63,497 nt of DNA from Thiobacillus denitrificans (GTDB lineage: Bacteria; Pseudomonadota; Gammaproteobacteria; Burkholderiales; Thiobacillaceae), in contig DHHQ01000003.1 in assembly GCA_002403375.1 (NCBI GenBank), positions 176,008 through 239,504 of the forward strand. The letters run 5' to 3'. The notes below the pieces were generated by a model. It saw only the letters and a list, made by a program, of their open reading frames with translations, did not search any database and was not told the origin of the DNA. Below, one piece after another: positions 1 to 8,694 of this stretch. The translations under genes and the position numbers were made by a program. Position 1 is the stretch's first letter; the number at the start of each line of letters is the position of its first letter.

Positions 1-2
1 CC

Positions 3-104
3 GACATGGCGGCCTTCGCCGCCCGCTGGCTGAAGCGGCCTGCCCCCGGCCCGGCCGAGGTTTTCGGGGCGATCCGCGCCGCCAAGGACGCCTGGGACGG
101 TTGA
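3..104 (+). CDS. gloB: Probable GloB C-terminus (partial)
   Basis: An open frame enters from the left edge and stops with TGA at 102-104. The last residues include PAEVFGAIRAAKDAWDG, which resembles the C-terminal P-E-x-x-F-x-x-L-R-x-x-K-D pattern of hydroxyacylglutathione hydrolase (glyoxalase II). gloB commonly lies just upstream of mltD in proteobacteria, and mltD follows here. Only 33 codons are visible, without the metal-binding part, so the name rests on a short tail match plus context. Confidence 0.5.
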   Translation, partial: DMAAFAARWLKRPAPGPAEVFGAIRAAKDAWDG

Positions 105-158
105 CCAATCCGGCCCGAGCCACTAAGGTTGCGCCTGAATTGAGTACGGGAGACCGAC

Positions 159-1898
159 TTGCCCGGAATCAAAATGGCCGGCCCAAACCTGAAACGGCTC
201 AGTCTGGCACTGGCGGCGCTGCTGGCCAGCCATCCTGTCGCGGCCGACGAGCCTTTCGCCAATGCCTGGTCGCTGGAGTGGCGGGCGGACTTCGAGCAGC
301 GCCCGGCTGCCCCCAAGGCCGCTCCGGCCCCCGCTCCCGACCTGGCCCCGGCAGCCAACGAAGCCGCCGCAGAAAGCGGTCCGGCCGTGGCCGAACCTGC
401 CCCCCCGGTGGCGGCCACGGCCGAGACGGCCGGCGCCTCCGCTCCCGAAACCATCACCGAAGCCGGCGAAGACGGCATCTGGCAGCGCCTGCGCAGCGGC
501 TTCGGGCGGGACAGCGCCGACGCGGCCGCCACCGACGACGTCTGGCAGCGCATCCGCAACGGCTTCGCGATCGACGAAACCGCCTTGCGCAACCCGCTGG
601 TCGGCGTGCACGAATCGTGGTTCGCCGACCGACCGGAAAACGTGCTGCGGCTCGTCGAGCGCTCCCGCCCCTACCTCTTCCACATCGTCGAGGAGCTCGA
701 CAGGCGCGCGATGCCGATGGAAATCGCGCTGCTGCCGATGATCGAGAGTGCGTTCAACCCGACGGCGCTGTCGCCCGCCTCTGCCTCCGGCATCTGGCAG
801 TTCATGCCCGCCACGGGACGCCACTACGGGCTCCGGCAGGACAACTGGTACGACGGACGCCGCGATTTCGCCGCCGCGACCCAGGCCGCGCTCGATTACC
901 TCAACAAGCTCTATCTCGACTTCGGCGACTGGCAGCTGGCGCTGGCGGCCTACAACTGCGGCGAAGGCTGCGTCGGCCGCGCAATCCGCAGAAATGCCGA
1001 GGAGGGCCTGCCGACCGACTACGCCAGCCTGCAGCTCCCCAACGAGACCCGGCATTACGTCCCCCGGCTGCTCGCGCTGAAGAAGCTGATCCACGCCCCC
1101 GAGGACTATGGCCTCGAATTCGAGGCGCTGCCCAACCAGCCCTATTTCGACCGCGTGACGCTCCACAGCAGCATGGACGTCCATTCCGCCGCACGGCTCG
1201 CGGACATGAGCAGCGACGAGTTCATCGCGCTCAACGCAGCGTTCCCGCGCAAGCTCATCTACTGCGACACCCCGGTCAGCCTGCTGCTCCCGGTCGACAA
1301 GGTGGACACCTTCCAGCGCAACCTCAGCGACGGCGTCTGGGAAACCTGGAAGCCCTACGTCGCAAAAAAGGGCGAGCATCCCACCGCGATCGCGAAGCGC
1401 CTCGGGGTCAGCCCCGCCCGCCTCGCGGAACACAACCAGTTCCAGCTCAGGCGCGGCAAGTTCGCCCGCAACCAGACCATCCTCGTCCCGGTGAAGGGGC
1501 GCGGCGCGACGGCGGAGAGGCCGACATCGCCCGCCACCCGCCACGTCGTGCAGCGCGGCGACACGCTGTTCGGCCTCGCCATGCGCTACGGCGTGAGCGT
1601 GTCGCAGCTGAGCGCGGCCAATCCGAAACTCGGCACCTATCTCAAGGTCGGCGAGGTGGTCCGCCTGCCGTCCGACGCGTCAGCCGCCAAAGCCGATGCG
1701 GCCGAACCCGCACGCGCCAGGGAGGCCGGCCGCAAGGCGGCCCCGCCGCTGCGCTACACGGTGAAGCAGGGCGACAACCTGAGCGCCATCGCGAGGCGCT
1801 TCGATCTCAGCCTGGCGGAAATCCGGGCGCTCAATCCGGTGTTCAGGAAAACCAGCACCGTCCGCACCGGGCAGACGCTGGTCGTCAGGAAGCCGTAA
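159..1898 (+). CDS. mltD: Membrane-bound lytic murein transglycosylase D
   Basis: Periplasmic enzyme that cleaves peptidoglycan glycan strands to 1,6-anhydromuramyl products. The protein has 579 residues: an N-terminal signal-like segment (about residues 11-29), an Ala/Pro-rich linker, a GH23 transglycosylase domain with catalytic Glu196 in the MIES motif followed by SGIWQFMPATGRHYGL, and C-terminal LysM modules. Two LysM repeats are clear (about 460-505 and 531-578, VQRGDTLFGLA and VKQGDNLSAIA); a weaker one lies near 400-445. The listed start is TTG 159; ATG 174 is an equally possible start, and each has a modest purine stretch upstream. An 8-residue motif (WQRLRSGF at 108, WQRIRNGF at 129) is repeated before the catalytic domain. 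No lipobox cysteine is seen, unlike E. coli MltD. Confidence 0.93.
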   Translation: MPGIKMAGPNLKRLSLALAALLASHPVAADEPFANAWSLEWRADFEQRPAAPKAAPAPAPDLAPAANEAAAESGPAVAEPAPPVAATAETAGASAPETITEAGEDGIWQRLRSGFGRDSADAAATDDVWQRIRNGFAIDETALRNPLVGVHESWFADRPENVLRLVERSRPYLFHIVEELDRRAMPMEIALLPMIESAFNPTALSPASASGIWQFMPATGRHYGLRQDNWYDGRRDFAAATQAALDYLNKLYLDFGDWQLALAAYNCGEGCVGRAIRRNAEEGLPTDYASLQLPNETRHYVPRLLALKKLIHAPEDYGLEFEALPNQPYFDRVTLHSSMDVHSAARLADMSSDEFIALNAAFPRKLIYCDTPVSLLLPVDKVDTFQRNLSDGVWETWKPYVAKKGEHPTAIAKRLGVSPARLAEHNQFQLRRGKFARNQTILVPVKGRGATAERPTSPATRHVVQRGDTLFGLAMRYGVSVSQLSAANPKLGTYLKVGEVVRLPSDASAAKADAAEPARAREAGRKAAPPLRYTVKQGDNLSAIARRFDLSLAEIRALNPVFRKTSTVRTGQTLVVRKP

Positions 1899-1911
1899 GC
1901 CGGCCCTCCCC

Positions 1912-2136
1912 TCAGTCGGGCGAGGGCGGCTCCTCCGTCTTGTCCGACATCACCAGCACCATCCCCACAGCGGCGAGCACCATCCACAGCAGCGCCGCCC
2001 AGATGCCCAGCGCCTCCGACAGCGGCCCCATGAAAAGCAGGGTCAGCATCGCCACGGCGAGGATGCCGTTGCCGATCCAGAAATTGCGCTTGTGTTTACC
2101 GGTATTCAATTGCGTCTCCGTCGCTGGAATGTTCAA
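1912..2136 (-). CDS. Small two-helix membrane protein, unknown function
   Basis: A 74-residue protein with two predicted membrane helices (about residues 19-37 and 43-62) and a short acidic tail (KTEEPPSPD). I do not recognise the family. It starts with TTG at 2136, whose bases overlap the TGA of the upstream ABC ATPase gene (2133-2135), so it is probably translationally coupled to the yej-type transporter operon. It ends 13 bases from the convergent mltD stop. Confidence 0.6.
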   Translation of the reverse strand: MNIPATETQLNTGKHKRNFWIGNGILAVAMLTLLFMGPLSEALGIWAALLWMVLAAVGMVLVMSDKTEEPPSPD

Positions 2137-4097
2137 ACCTGTCCCGCCACCCAGTGGCAGCGCACCCAGTGCCCGTCGCCCAGCTCGGTGCGGTCGGGGT
2201 AGGTTCGCCGGCAGATCTCGCCGGCGTGCGGACAGCGCGGATGGAAATGGCAGCCGTCAGGCGGATTCAGCGGCGACGGCTGGTCGCCCGCCAGGCGGAT
2301 GACGGTGCCGCCCGCGTGCGGCTCGATGCGGGGCACCGCGCTCACCAGCGCCTGCGTGTACGGGTGGCGTGGCGCGCGCAGCACCTCGGCGGCAGGACCA
2401 TGCTCGACGATGCGTCCCAGGTACATCACCGCGAGCTGGTGCGCCAGGTACTCGACGACCGCGAGATTGTGCGTGATGAAGAGGTAGGCGAGGCCGAGCG
2501 CATCCTGCAGGTCCTTGAGCAGGTTGAGGATCTGCGCCTGCACCGAGACGTCGAGCGCGCTGGTCGGCTCGTCGCAGATCACCAGCCGCGGCGACACCGC
2601 CAGCGCTCGCGCGATCGCGATGCGCTGGCGCTGCCCGCCGGAAAAGGCGTGCGGATAGCGGCCGCCGGCGTCGTCCGGCAGCCCGACCTGCTGCAGCAGC
2701 CGCGCCACCGCGGCGCGGCGCTGGCCGGCGGCACCGACTCCCAGCGCATCCATGCCCTCGAGCAGGATGTCGGCGACCCGCATGCGCGGGTTGAGCGAGC
2801 TGAACGGGTCCTGGAACACCATCTGCAGCTGCCGGCGCAGCGCCGCGAGGTTGCGCGCGGTGACGGCCTCGCCGTCCAGCACGACGCTGCCGGCGGTCGG
2901 CTCGGTCAGCCGCAGCAGCGCCTTGCCGACCGTGGTCTTGCCGCAGCCCGACTCGCCCACCAGCGCGAGCGTGCGGCCCGCCTCGATGGCGAGCGAAACA
3001 TCGTCGACCGCGCGCACGTGGCCGACGGTGCGCTGCAGCAGGCCGCGGCGGACCGGGAAGTGCACCTTGAGGCCGTCGACCTGCAGCAGCGGCTGCGCGG
3101 CCTGCGTGGCCATCGCGCGCGCAGCCGCGGCACGCGACGGCTGCGCCGGCAGCTGCCCCGCCAGATGGCAGCGCACACGCTGGCCACCCAGCGTCTGCCA
3201 GTCCGGCGACTCCACGCGGCAGCGCGCCACCGCATGGGGACAGCGCGGTTCGAAGCGGCAGCCGGCAAGCGCGCCGTCGAGTTGCGGTACCTGTCCGGGA
3301 ATCGTCGTCAGCCTGCCGCCGTCGCCCGGGCGCGGCAGCGCGTCGAACAGCATGCGGCTGTAAGGATGCTGCGGGGCGGCGAAGAAGGCCTCGCGCGTGC
3401 CCTCCTCCAGCAGTTCGCCGGCGTACATCACGCCGACTCGGTCGGCGTTCTCGGCGACCACGCCGAGGTCGTGCGTGATGAGCAGCATGCCCATGCGCCG
3501 CTCGGCCTTGAGGTTGCGCAGCACCTCGAGCACCTGCGCCTGGATGGTGACATCGAGTGCGGTGGTCGGCTCGTCCGCGATCAGCAGCTGCGGCTTGCCG
3601 GCCAGCGCGATCGCGATCATCGCCCGCTGGCGCAGGCCGCCCGACAGCTCGAACGGATAGGCGTCGAGCCGGCGGGCCGCGTCGGGCACGCCGACGGCGT
3701 CGAGCAGCGCGCGGGCGGCATCGCGCGCCGCCGCGCCGGACAGGGACTGGTGCAGCGCCAGCGCCTCGCCGATCTGCTCGCCGACCTTGATGACCGGATT
3801 GAGCGCCAGCATCGGCTCCTGGAAGATCATCGCCATGCGCCCGCCGCGCACCGTGCGCATCGCGCGCTCGGGCAGCGCGAGCAGGTTCTCGCCGTCGAGC
3901 CCGACCGTGCCCGAGGTCACGCGGCCGCCGTCGGGCAGCAGGCGCATCAGCGACAGCGCCGTCATCGACTTGCCGCAGCCCGACTCGCCGAGCAGCGCGT
4001 AGGTCTCGCCCGCGGCGACGTCGAACGACACGCCGTCGACGACGCGCGCCGCGCCGATGTCGGTGACGAGACCGCGAACCTCGAGCAGCGCGCTCAC
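2133..4097 (-). CDS. yejF: Peptide ABC transporter ATP-binding protein, double ATPase (YejF/OppDF type)
   Basis: Energises uptake of oligopeptides or similar substrates at the inner face of the membrane. The 654-residue product fuses two complete ABC ATPase domains. Each has a Walker A (GESGCGKS, GESGCGKT), an ABC signature (LSGGLRQR, FSGGQRQR) and a Walker B (LLIADEPTTALDV, LVICDEPTSALDV). Each also ends with the OppD/F-type Cys-containing tail (CRFEPRCPHA and CHFHPRCPHA), a known Fe-S or metal-site feature of this subfamily. The start is GTG 4097, overlapping the permease stop as GTGA; the open frame runs further upstream but that part overlaps the permease gene. Name assigned by architecture; the substrate is inferred. 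Confidence 0.9.
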   Translation of the reverse strand: MSALLEVRGLVTDIGAARVVDGVSFDVAAGETYALLGESGCGKSMTALSLMRLLPDGGRVTSGTVGLDGENLLALPERAMRTVRGGRMAMIFQEPMLALNPVIKVGEQIGEALALHQSLSGAAARDAARALLDAVGVPDAARRLDAYPFELSGGLRQRAMIAIALAGKPQLLIADEPTTALDVTIQAQVLEVLRNLKAERRMGMLLITHDLGVVAENADRVGVMYAGELLEEGTREAFFAAPQHPYSRMLFDALPRPGDGGRLTTIPGQVPQLDGALAGCRFEPRCPHAVARCRVESPDWQTLGGQRVRCHLAGQLPAQPSRAAAARAMATQAAQPLLQVDGLKVHFPVRRGLLQRTVGHVRAVDDVSLAIEAGRTLALVGESGCGKTTVGKALLRLTEPTAGSVVLDGEAVTARNLAALRRQLQMVFQDPFSSLNPRMRVADILLEGMDALGVGAAGQRRAAVARLLQQVGLPDDAGGRYPHAFSGGQRQRIAIARALAVSPRLVICDEPTSALDVSVQAQILNLLKDLQDALGLAYLFITHNLAVVEYLAHQLAVMYLGRIVEHGPAAEVLRAPRHPYTQALVSAVPRIEPHAGGTVIRLAGDQPSPLNPPDGCHFHPRCPHAGEICRRTYPDRTELGDGHWVRCHWVAGQV

Positions 4098-5500
4098 CGC
4101 CGGGCTCCCTGGCGCGGGTCGAAGGCGTCGCGCACGCCGTCGGCGAACAGGTTGGCCGCCAGCACCAGCGCGAACATGAACGCGAACGCCGCGCCGAGCT
4201 GCCACCACACCACCGGCTCGCGCGCCAGCTCGAGGCGCGCGCCGTTGATCATGTTGCCCCAGCTGTACATGCTGGGATCGACGCCTACGCCGACGTAGGA
4301 CAGCACGGCCTCGGCGAGCACCAGGCCGGAGAAGTCGAGCACGATCGCGATCAGCACCAGGTGGAACACGTTGGGGAAGATGTGGCGGCCGATGATGCGG
4401 GCGTGCGACACGCCGAACGCGCGCGCCGCCTCGACGTAGTCGAGCGTGCGCAGCTTGAGCGATTCGCCGCGCAGCAGGCGTGCGAGTCCGGTCCAGCTGG
4501 TCACGCCCATGATGACGCACAGCGCGAGCAGGCGGATGTCGGCGCGTGCCGCGGCGGTGTCGAACAGCTCCGGATTCGACTCGATGTACACCTGCACGAT
4601 CAGCACCGCCGCCGCGATCAGCAGCACGCCGGGAATGGAATTGAGCACCGTGTACACGTACTGGATGACGTCATCGACCCAGCCACGGAAGTAGCCCGCG
4701 GCGATGCCGAGGCCGATCGCCAGCGGCAGCGTCACCAGCGTCGTCAGCGTGCCGATCACCAGGCCGGTGCGGATGCTCTTCAGGCTGATGTAGAGCACGT
4801 CCTGGCCGACCTTGTCGGTGCCGAGGACGTGATAACCCGCCGCCAGCTGCGCGATCACGCCGCCGACGACCAGCAGCAGTGACACCACCACGACGACCGT
4901 GCGCGCCGGCCATCCGAGGCGGCCCGCCCCCCAGTCCGACAGCCACGCGTCGAGCGAGGTCCGCGTGCGCCGGACCTGCCAGGCGGCGAGCAGGCCGAAC
5001 AGCAGCACGCCCGCGACGAGGCCCTGCACGAGGCCGGTGACGCTGCGCCAGGCGATGTCGGGGCGGCGCTCGCCGGCGTGCGCGAGGTGTGCTCCGCCGT
5101 ACCTGAGGCGCGGATAATCGCGCACCGTCTCGCCGTCGCGCTCGACGAACTCCTTGGCGTAGAGCTGCATCGCCAGCGGCGCCGAATACGTCTTCTCGTG
5201 CTGCGTGCGCAGTGTGCCGACCAGCGCGTCGAACACCGACAGCACTTCGACCGAATACTGCGGCGCATCGGCCGGGCTGCCGGGCAGCCGCTCGCGATAG
5301 TGCAGCGAGTCGAGCAGCCCGATGACGACGAACACGGCCAGCACCAGCGCAGCGCCCATCGCCATCGGCCGCCGCGCCACCGCCGCCCACGGCGCGCGCA
5401 GGTGCTCCTGGCGGCGGATCGCCCAGGCCAGGACGAGCACCGCCGCGAGCAGCACGAAGACCAGCGCGTCGGTCCACAGGACCACCGGTTGCACGCTCAT
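4094..5500 (-). CDS. yejE: Peptide ABC transporter permease (YejE/DppC type), long N-terminus
   Basis: Inner-membrane permease of the DppC class, 468 residues. The C-terminal half holds the binding-protein-dependent transport domain with the EAA loop (DYVEAARAFGVSHARIIGRH). The N-terminal roughly 210 residues add three extra hydrophobic segments and a periplasmic-type stretch not found in standard DppC proteins of about 300 residues. The ATG at 5500 overlaps the stop of yejB as ATGA, and the gene's own stop overlaps the ATPase GTG, so the operon is tightly coupled. Confidence 0.87.
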   Translation of the reverse strand: MSVQPVVLWTDALVFVLLAAVLVLAWAIRRQEHLRAPWAAVARRPMAMGAALVLAVFVVIGLLDSLHYRERLPGSPADAPQYSVEVLSVFDALVGTLRTQHEKTYSAPLAMQLYAKEFVERDGETVRDYPRLRYGGAHLAHAGERRPDIAWRSVTGLVQGLVAGVLLFGLLAAWQVRRTRTSLDAWLSDWGAGRLGWPARTVVVVVSLLLVVGGVIAQLAAGYHVLGTDKVGQDVLYISLKSIRTGLVIGTLTTLVTLPLAIGLGIAAGYFRGWVDDVIQYVYTVLNSIPGVLLIAAAVLIVQVYIESNPELFDTAAARADIRLLALCVIMGVTSWTGLARLLRGESLKLRTLDYVEAARAFGVSHARIIGRHIFPNVFHLVLIAIVLDFSGLVLAEAVLSYVGVGVDPSMYSWGNMINGARLELAREPVVWWQLGAAFAFMFALVLAANLFADGVRDAFDPRQGARR

Positions 5501-6474
5501 TGCAGCCTCACCCGGGGATCGACCCACGAATACGAGATGTCGGTGAGGATCAGGCCGACGATGTAGAGGAAGGAACCGAGGAACACCATCGCGCGCACCA
5601 CCGCGAAATCCTGCGCCTGGATCGCGTCGATCGTGTAGCTGCCCAGCCCCGGGATGCCGAAGAAGGACTCGGTGATCAGGCTGCCCATGAACAGCAGCGG
5701 CAGCACCACCACGGCGCCGGTGAGGATCGGGATCATGCCGTTCTTCAGCACGTGGCGGAACAGCACGCGGACTTCGGAGAGTCCCTTGGCGCGCGCGGTG
5801 CGCACGTAGTCCTTGCCGATCTCCTCGAGGAAGATGGTGCGGTACCAGCGCGCGCCGCTACCGAGCCCCGCCACCACGCTGACGATCACCGGCAGCAGAA
5901 TGAACCTGAGGCCGTCAATGCCGCCGGCGAAGCCGGAGATCGGCAGCAGGTTCCACAGCTTGGCGATGAAGTACTGGCCCGCGATGATGTAGAAGAGGCC
6001 CGAGATCGACATCAGCACCACGCACAGCACCACGCCGCCGAGGTCGAGATAGCTGGCGCGGAAGAAGACCATCAAGAGCGCGAAGGTGATGTTGACCATC
6101 AGCCCGATGACGAACACCGGCAGTGCGATCGCGAGGCTCGGCCCCATGCGGGTGCGGATCTCGTTGCCGATGTCGCGGCCGTCGTCGCCCTTGCCGAACT
6201 CGAAGGCGAACATCGCCGCCGAGTGCTTGAAGAAGATCGTGTCGGTGAACTGCGCCGTGCCGGTCGCCTCGGCGTTCAGCAGCAGCGGCTTGTCGTAGCC
6301 GTGCTCGACCTTCCAGCGCGCGATCGCCTCCGGCGTCACGTGCTTCACGCCGAGCTGCAGCCGCGCCATGTCGTCGGGCGTGTTGACGACGAAGAAGAGC
6401 GCGAAGGTCAGCAGGTTGACGCCGATCAGGATCGGGACCGCGTAGAGCAGGCGGCGCAGGACGTAGGCGAGCAT
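5497..6474 (-). CDS. yejB: Peptide ABC transporter permease (YejB/DppB type)
   Basis: DppB-class inner-membrane permease, 325 residues. It begins MLAYVLRRLLYAVPILIGVN, the typical first helix of this family, and carries the EAA loop (DYVRTARAKGLSEVRVLFRH) near residue 225. The ATG at 6474 overlaps the stop of the binding-protein gene by one base (TGATG). The open frame extends upstream to 6720, but that part overlaps the previous gene and is not coding. It pairs with the DppC-type partner encoded next. Confidence 0.92.
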   Translation of the reverse strand: MLAYVLRRLLYAVPILIGVNLLTFALFFVVNTPDDMARLQLGVKHVTPEAIARWKVEHGYDKPLLLNAEATGTAQFTDTIFFKHSAAMFAFEFGKGDDGRDIGNEIRTRMGPSLAIALPVFVIGLMVNITFALLMVFFRASYLDLGGVVLCVVLMSISGLFYIIAGQYFIAKLWNLLPISGFAGGIDGLRFILLPVIVSVVAGLGSGARWYRTIFLEEIGKDYVRTARAKGLSEVRVLFRHVLKNGMIPILTGAVVVLPLLFMGSLITESFFGIPGLGSYTIDAIQAQDFAVVRAMVFLGSFLYIVGLILTDISYSWVDPRVRLQ

Positions 6475-8621
6475 CAGGCCAGCTTCCTCTCGTGACGGCG
6501 CCACGCGATCACCGCCGGCGCGATGACGAGGGCCAGCGCAGCGAGCAGCAGGCCGATCGGCCATAGCACCGGCTGGTTCCATGCATGGCGCCGCGCCTGG
6601 CGCAGTTCGGGGTCGATGCGGCGATACTTGAGCGTGTTGTTCGCCATCAGGTTGGGCTTCACGTTCATCACCCAGCCGTGGCGCAGGCCGAAGGACTTCG
6701 GGTAATAGGCGAAGATCCACGGCGCGTCACGGCGCACGATCTCGAGCATGCGGTCGATCACCTGCTGGCGCTCGGGGCCGTTGTCCATGTCCTTCATGCG
6801 CTCGAACAGGCGGTTGAATTCGGGATTGTCGTAGTTCGCCGCATTCTCGCCGCCCGTGCCGACCTTCTTGTGCGGGCCGTACAGCAGGAACAGGAAGTTC
6901 TCCGGATCGGGGTAGTCGGCATTCCAGCCCCACTCGAACAGCTGCGCGTTGCCCTTGCGGATCTTGTCCTGAAAGCGGTTGTAGTCGGTGCCGCGCACGA
7001 CCAGCTGCACGTTGAGCTTGTCGAGCTGCTTCTTCATCCAGTCGAGCCGCGACTTGGCGTCGGGCCCGCTCGCCATGGTGTCGAAGTACAGCACCAGCGG
7101 TTCGCCCGTCTTCGCGTTGCGTCCGTTCGGGTAGCCCGCCTCGGCCAGCAGCTTCCTCGCGGTCTCGATCGAACGCCGCTGGACCTGCCCGCCGCGGTTC
7201 TCGTACACGTAGGGATTGAGCCCGTCCACGCCCTCGACGTAGCCGAACAGCCCGGGCGGAATCGGGCCCTGCGCAGGGATCCCCCGGCCGTTGAGGAAGA
7301 TCGAGATGAACTCGTCGTAGTCGAAGGCGATCGAGAGCGCCTGCCGCAGCTTCTGCCGGTCCTCCCCGAGCCCGCCGACGACCGGGTCGAGCATGTTGAA
7401 GCCGACATACCAGAGCGAGGCCGCCACCGCCGTGATCAGGTGGATGTCCTTGTCGCGCATGCTGTCGGTTAGCTGCGGATCGCCGCCGGACGAGAACTGG
7501 ACCGCCTGGTCGAAGCTGTCGGAACTGATGCCGGAGCTGTCGTAGTAGCCCTGCAGGAACTTGCTCCAGTAGGGAATGGTTTCCTTCTCCAGGCTGAACA
7601 CCGCGGCGTCGACGAAGGGCAGCGGCTTGCCGGCGTCGGCCAGCAGCCCGGCCTGCCTGTCGTCGTCGTTCCCCTCCGTCGGATAGGTCTCGCCGTGGAA
7701 GTGCGGATTCTTCTTCAGCACCATGCGTCGGTTGGGGTCGTTCTCCGCCAGATAGTACGGGCCGGTGCCGACCGGCTGCCAGTCGAGCGTGAGGTTGTTG
7801 TCCGCCATGCCGGGCTGCGCGTAGAAGACCTCGGCTTCCCACGGCACCGGCGCGAAGAACGGCATCGCCAGCCAGTAGATGAACTGCGGGTATTTCCCCT
7901 TGATCCGGATGCGGTAGGTATGGCGGTCGACCACCTGCGCGCCGTCGAGTGCGAATTGATCCAGGTCGAGCGGCGCACCGGGCCGCTCCCTCGCGGCCCT
8001 GGCCAGCGTCTCGCCCAGTGCCGCGAGGCCGACGATGTGCTCGCTCATCAGTCCGAAGATCGGCGAACTGAGCGCAGGATGGGCCAGCCGCTTGATCTGG
8101 TACACGTAGTCGGCCGCGACGAGTTCGCGCGTGCCGGTATGCGCGAAATCGCCGATCCTGCGCTTGTCGCCCAGCTCGGCCGCGGTCATGCGATGGTAGC
8201 GGTAGCCTCCCGCCTCGTCGCGCGCAAACGCCGGGTGCGGCTGATAGCGGATGCCGGGCCGGATGCGGATCTCGTAGACGCTTTCGGCGATGGCGGCGGC
8301 CGGCGCGTCGTCGGGCAGGGGGTTGCCTGCCGCATCGAGATAGCGCGGCCTGGGAACCGCCTCGGCGGTCAGCGGAATCAGCGCATAGGGACGCTTGAGG
8401 AAATGGTATTGCAGCGGCGGCTCGTAGATCTGGCCGGTGAACTCGACCTCGTTCGAACTGTAGGAGCGTGCCGGATCGAGGTGCTTGGGGCGCTCGGCAA
8501 ACGCGCTGTAGAGCACGTTGGCGTCGGGTTCGCTGCCCGGATAGGGATTGTTCCAGCTGTCGGAGCATCCTGCCATCAGGCTCATGCCCACTGCCAGCAG
8601 TATCGTCCCGATGCGCGCCAT
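6474..8621 (-). CDS. yejA: Extracellular solute-binding protein family 5 (YejA type), lipoprotein with C-terminal membrane helix
   Basis: Substrate-binding component of the peptide transporter, 715 residues, first gene of the minus-strand operon. The N-terminus is a lipoprotein signal with the lipobox LMAGC (Cys19). The body matches the SBP_bac_5 fold (conserved openings such as PKHLDPARSYSSNEVEFTGQ and a late DYPDPENFLFLLYG). Unusually, the last about 35 residues contain a hydrophobic helix followed by a positive tail (RRHERKLA), suggesting a second anchor with the C-terminus in the cytoplasm. The start is ATG 8621, because the open frame further upstream lacks signal-peptide features. Confidence 0.88.
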   Translation of the reverse strand: MARIGTILLAVGMSLMAGCSDSWNNPYPGSEPDANVLYSAFAERPKHLDPARSYSSNEVEFTGQIYEPPLQYHFLKRPYALIPLTAEAVPRPRYLDAAGNPLPDDAPAAAIAESVYEIRIRPGIRYQPHPAFARDEAGGYRYHRMTAAELGDKRRIGDFAHTGTRELVAADYVYQIKRLAHPALSSPIFGLMSEHIVGLAALGETLARAARERPGAPLDLDQFALDGAQVVDRHTYRIRIKGKYPQFIYWLAMPFFAPVPWEAEVFYAQPGMADNNLTLDWQPVGTGPYYLAENDPNRRMVLKKNPHFHGETYPTEGNDDDRQAGLLADAGKPLPFVDAAVFSLEKETIPYWSKFLQGYYDSSGISSDSFDQAVQFSSGGDPQLTDSMRDKDIHLITAVAASLWYVGFNMLDPVVGGLGEDRQKLRQALSIAFDYDEFISIFLNGRGIPAQGPIPPGLFGYVEGVDGLNPYVYENRGGQVQRRSIETARKLLAEAGYPNGRNAKTGEPLVLYFDTMASGPDAKSRLDWMKKQLDKLNVQLVVRGTDYNRFQDKIRKGNAQLFEWGWNADYPDPENFLFLLYGPHKKVGTGGENAANYDNPEFNRLFERMKDMDNGPERQQVIDRMLEIVRRDAPWIFAYYPKSFGLRHGWVMNVKPNLMANNTLKYRRIDPELRQARRHAWNQPVLWPIGLLLAALALVIAPAVIAWRRHERKLA

Positions 8622-8660
8622 GCGGCAAGTGTACCCAAGCACGCTGCCAACGTCAGCCGT

Positions 8661-8666
8661 TATAAT
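8661..8666 (+). promoter_or_regulatory. -10 element upstream of fabI
   Basis: A perfect TATAAT lies 29 bases before the fabI start codon in the 73-base divergent gap between yejA and fabI. No convincing -35 hexamer is present at the usual spacing, so this is only a probable promoter. Confidence 0.5.
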
Positions 8667-8694
8667 CCGGCTACCGCAACTCTTCGAGACCATC

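Noticed and set aside
2154..4298. 714-codon plus-strand frame opposite the ABC ATPase gene
   Set aside because: The antisense reading has no motif, while the minus strand shows two full ABC ATPase domains.
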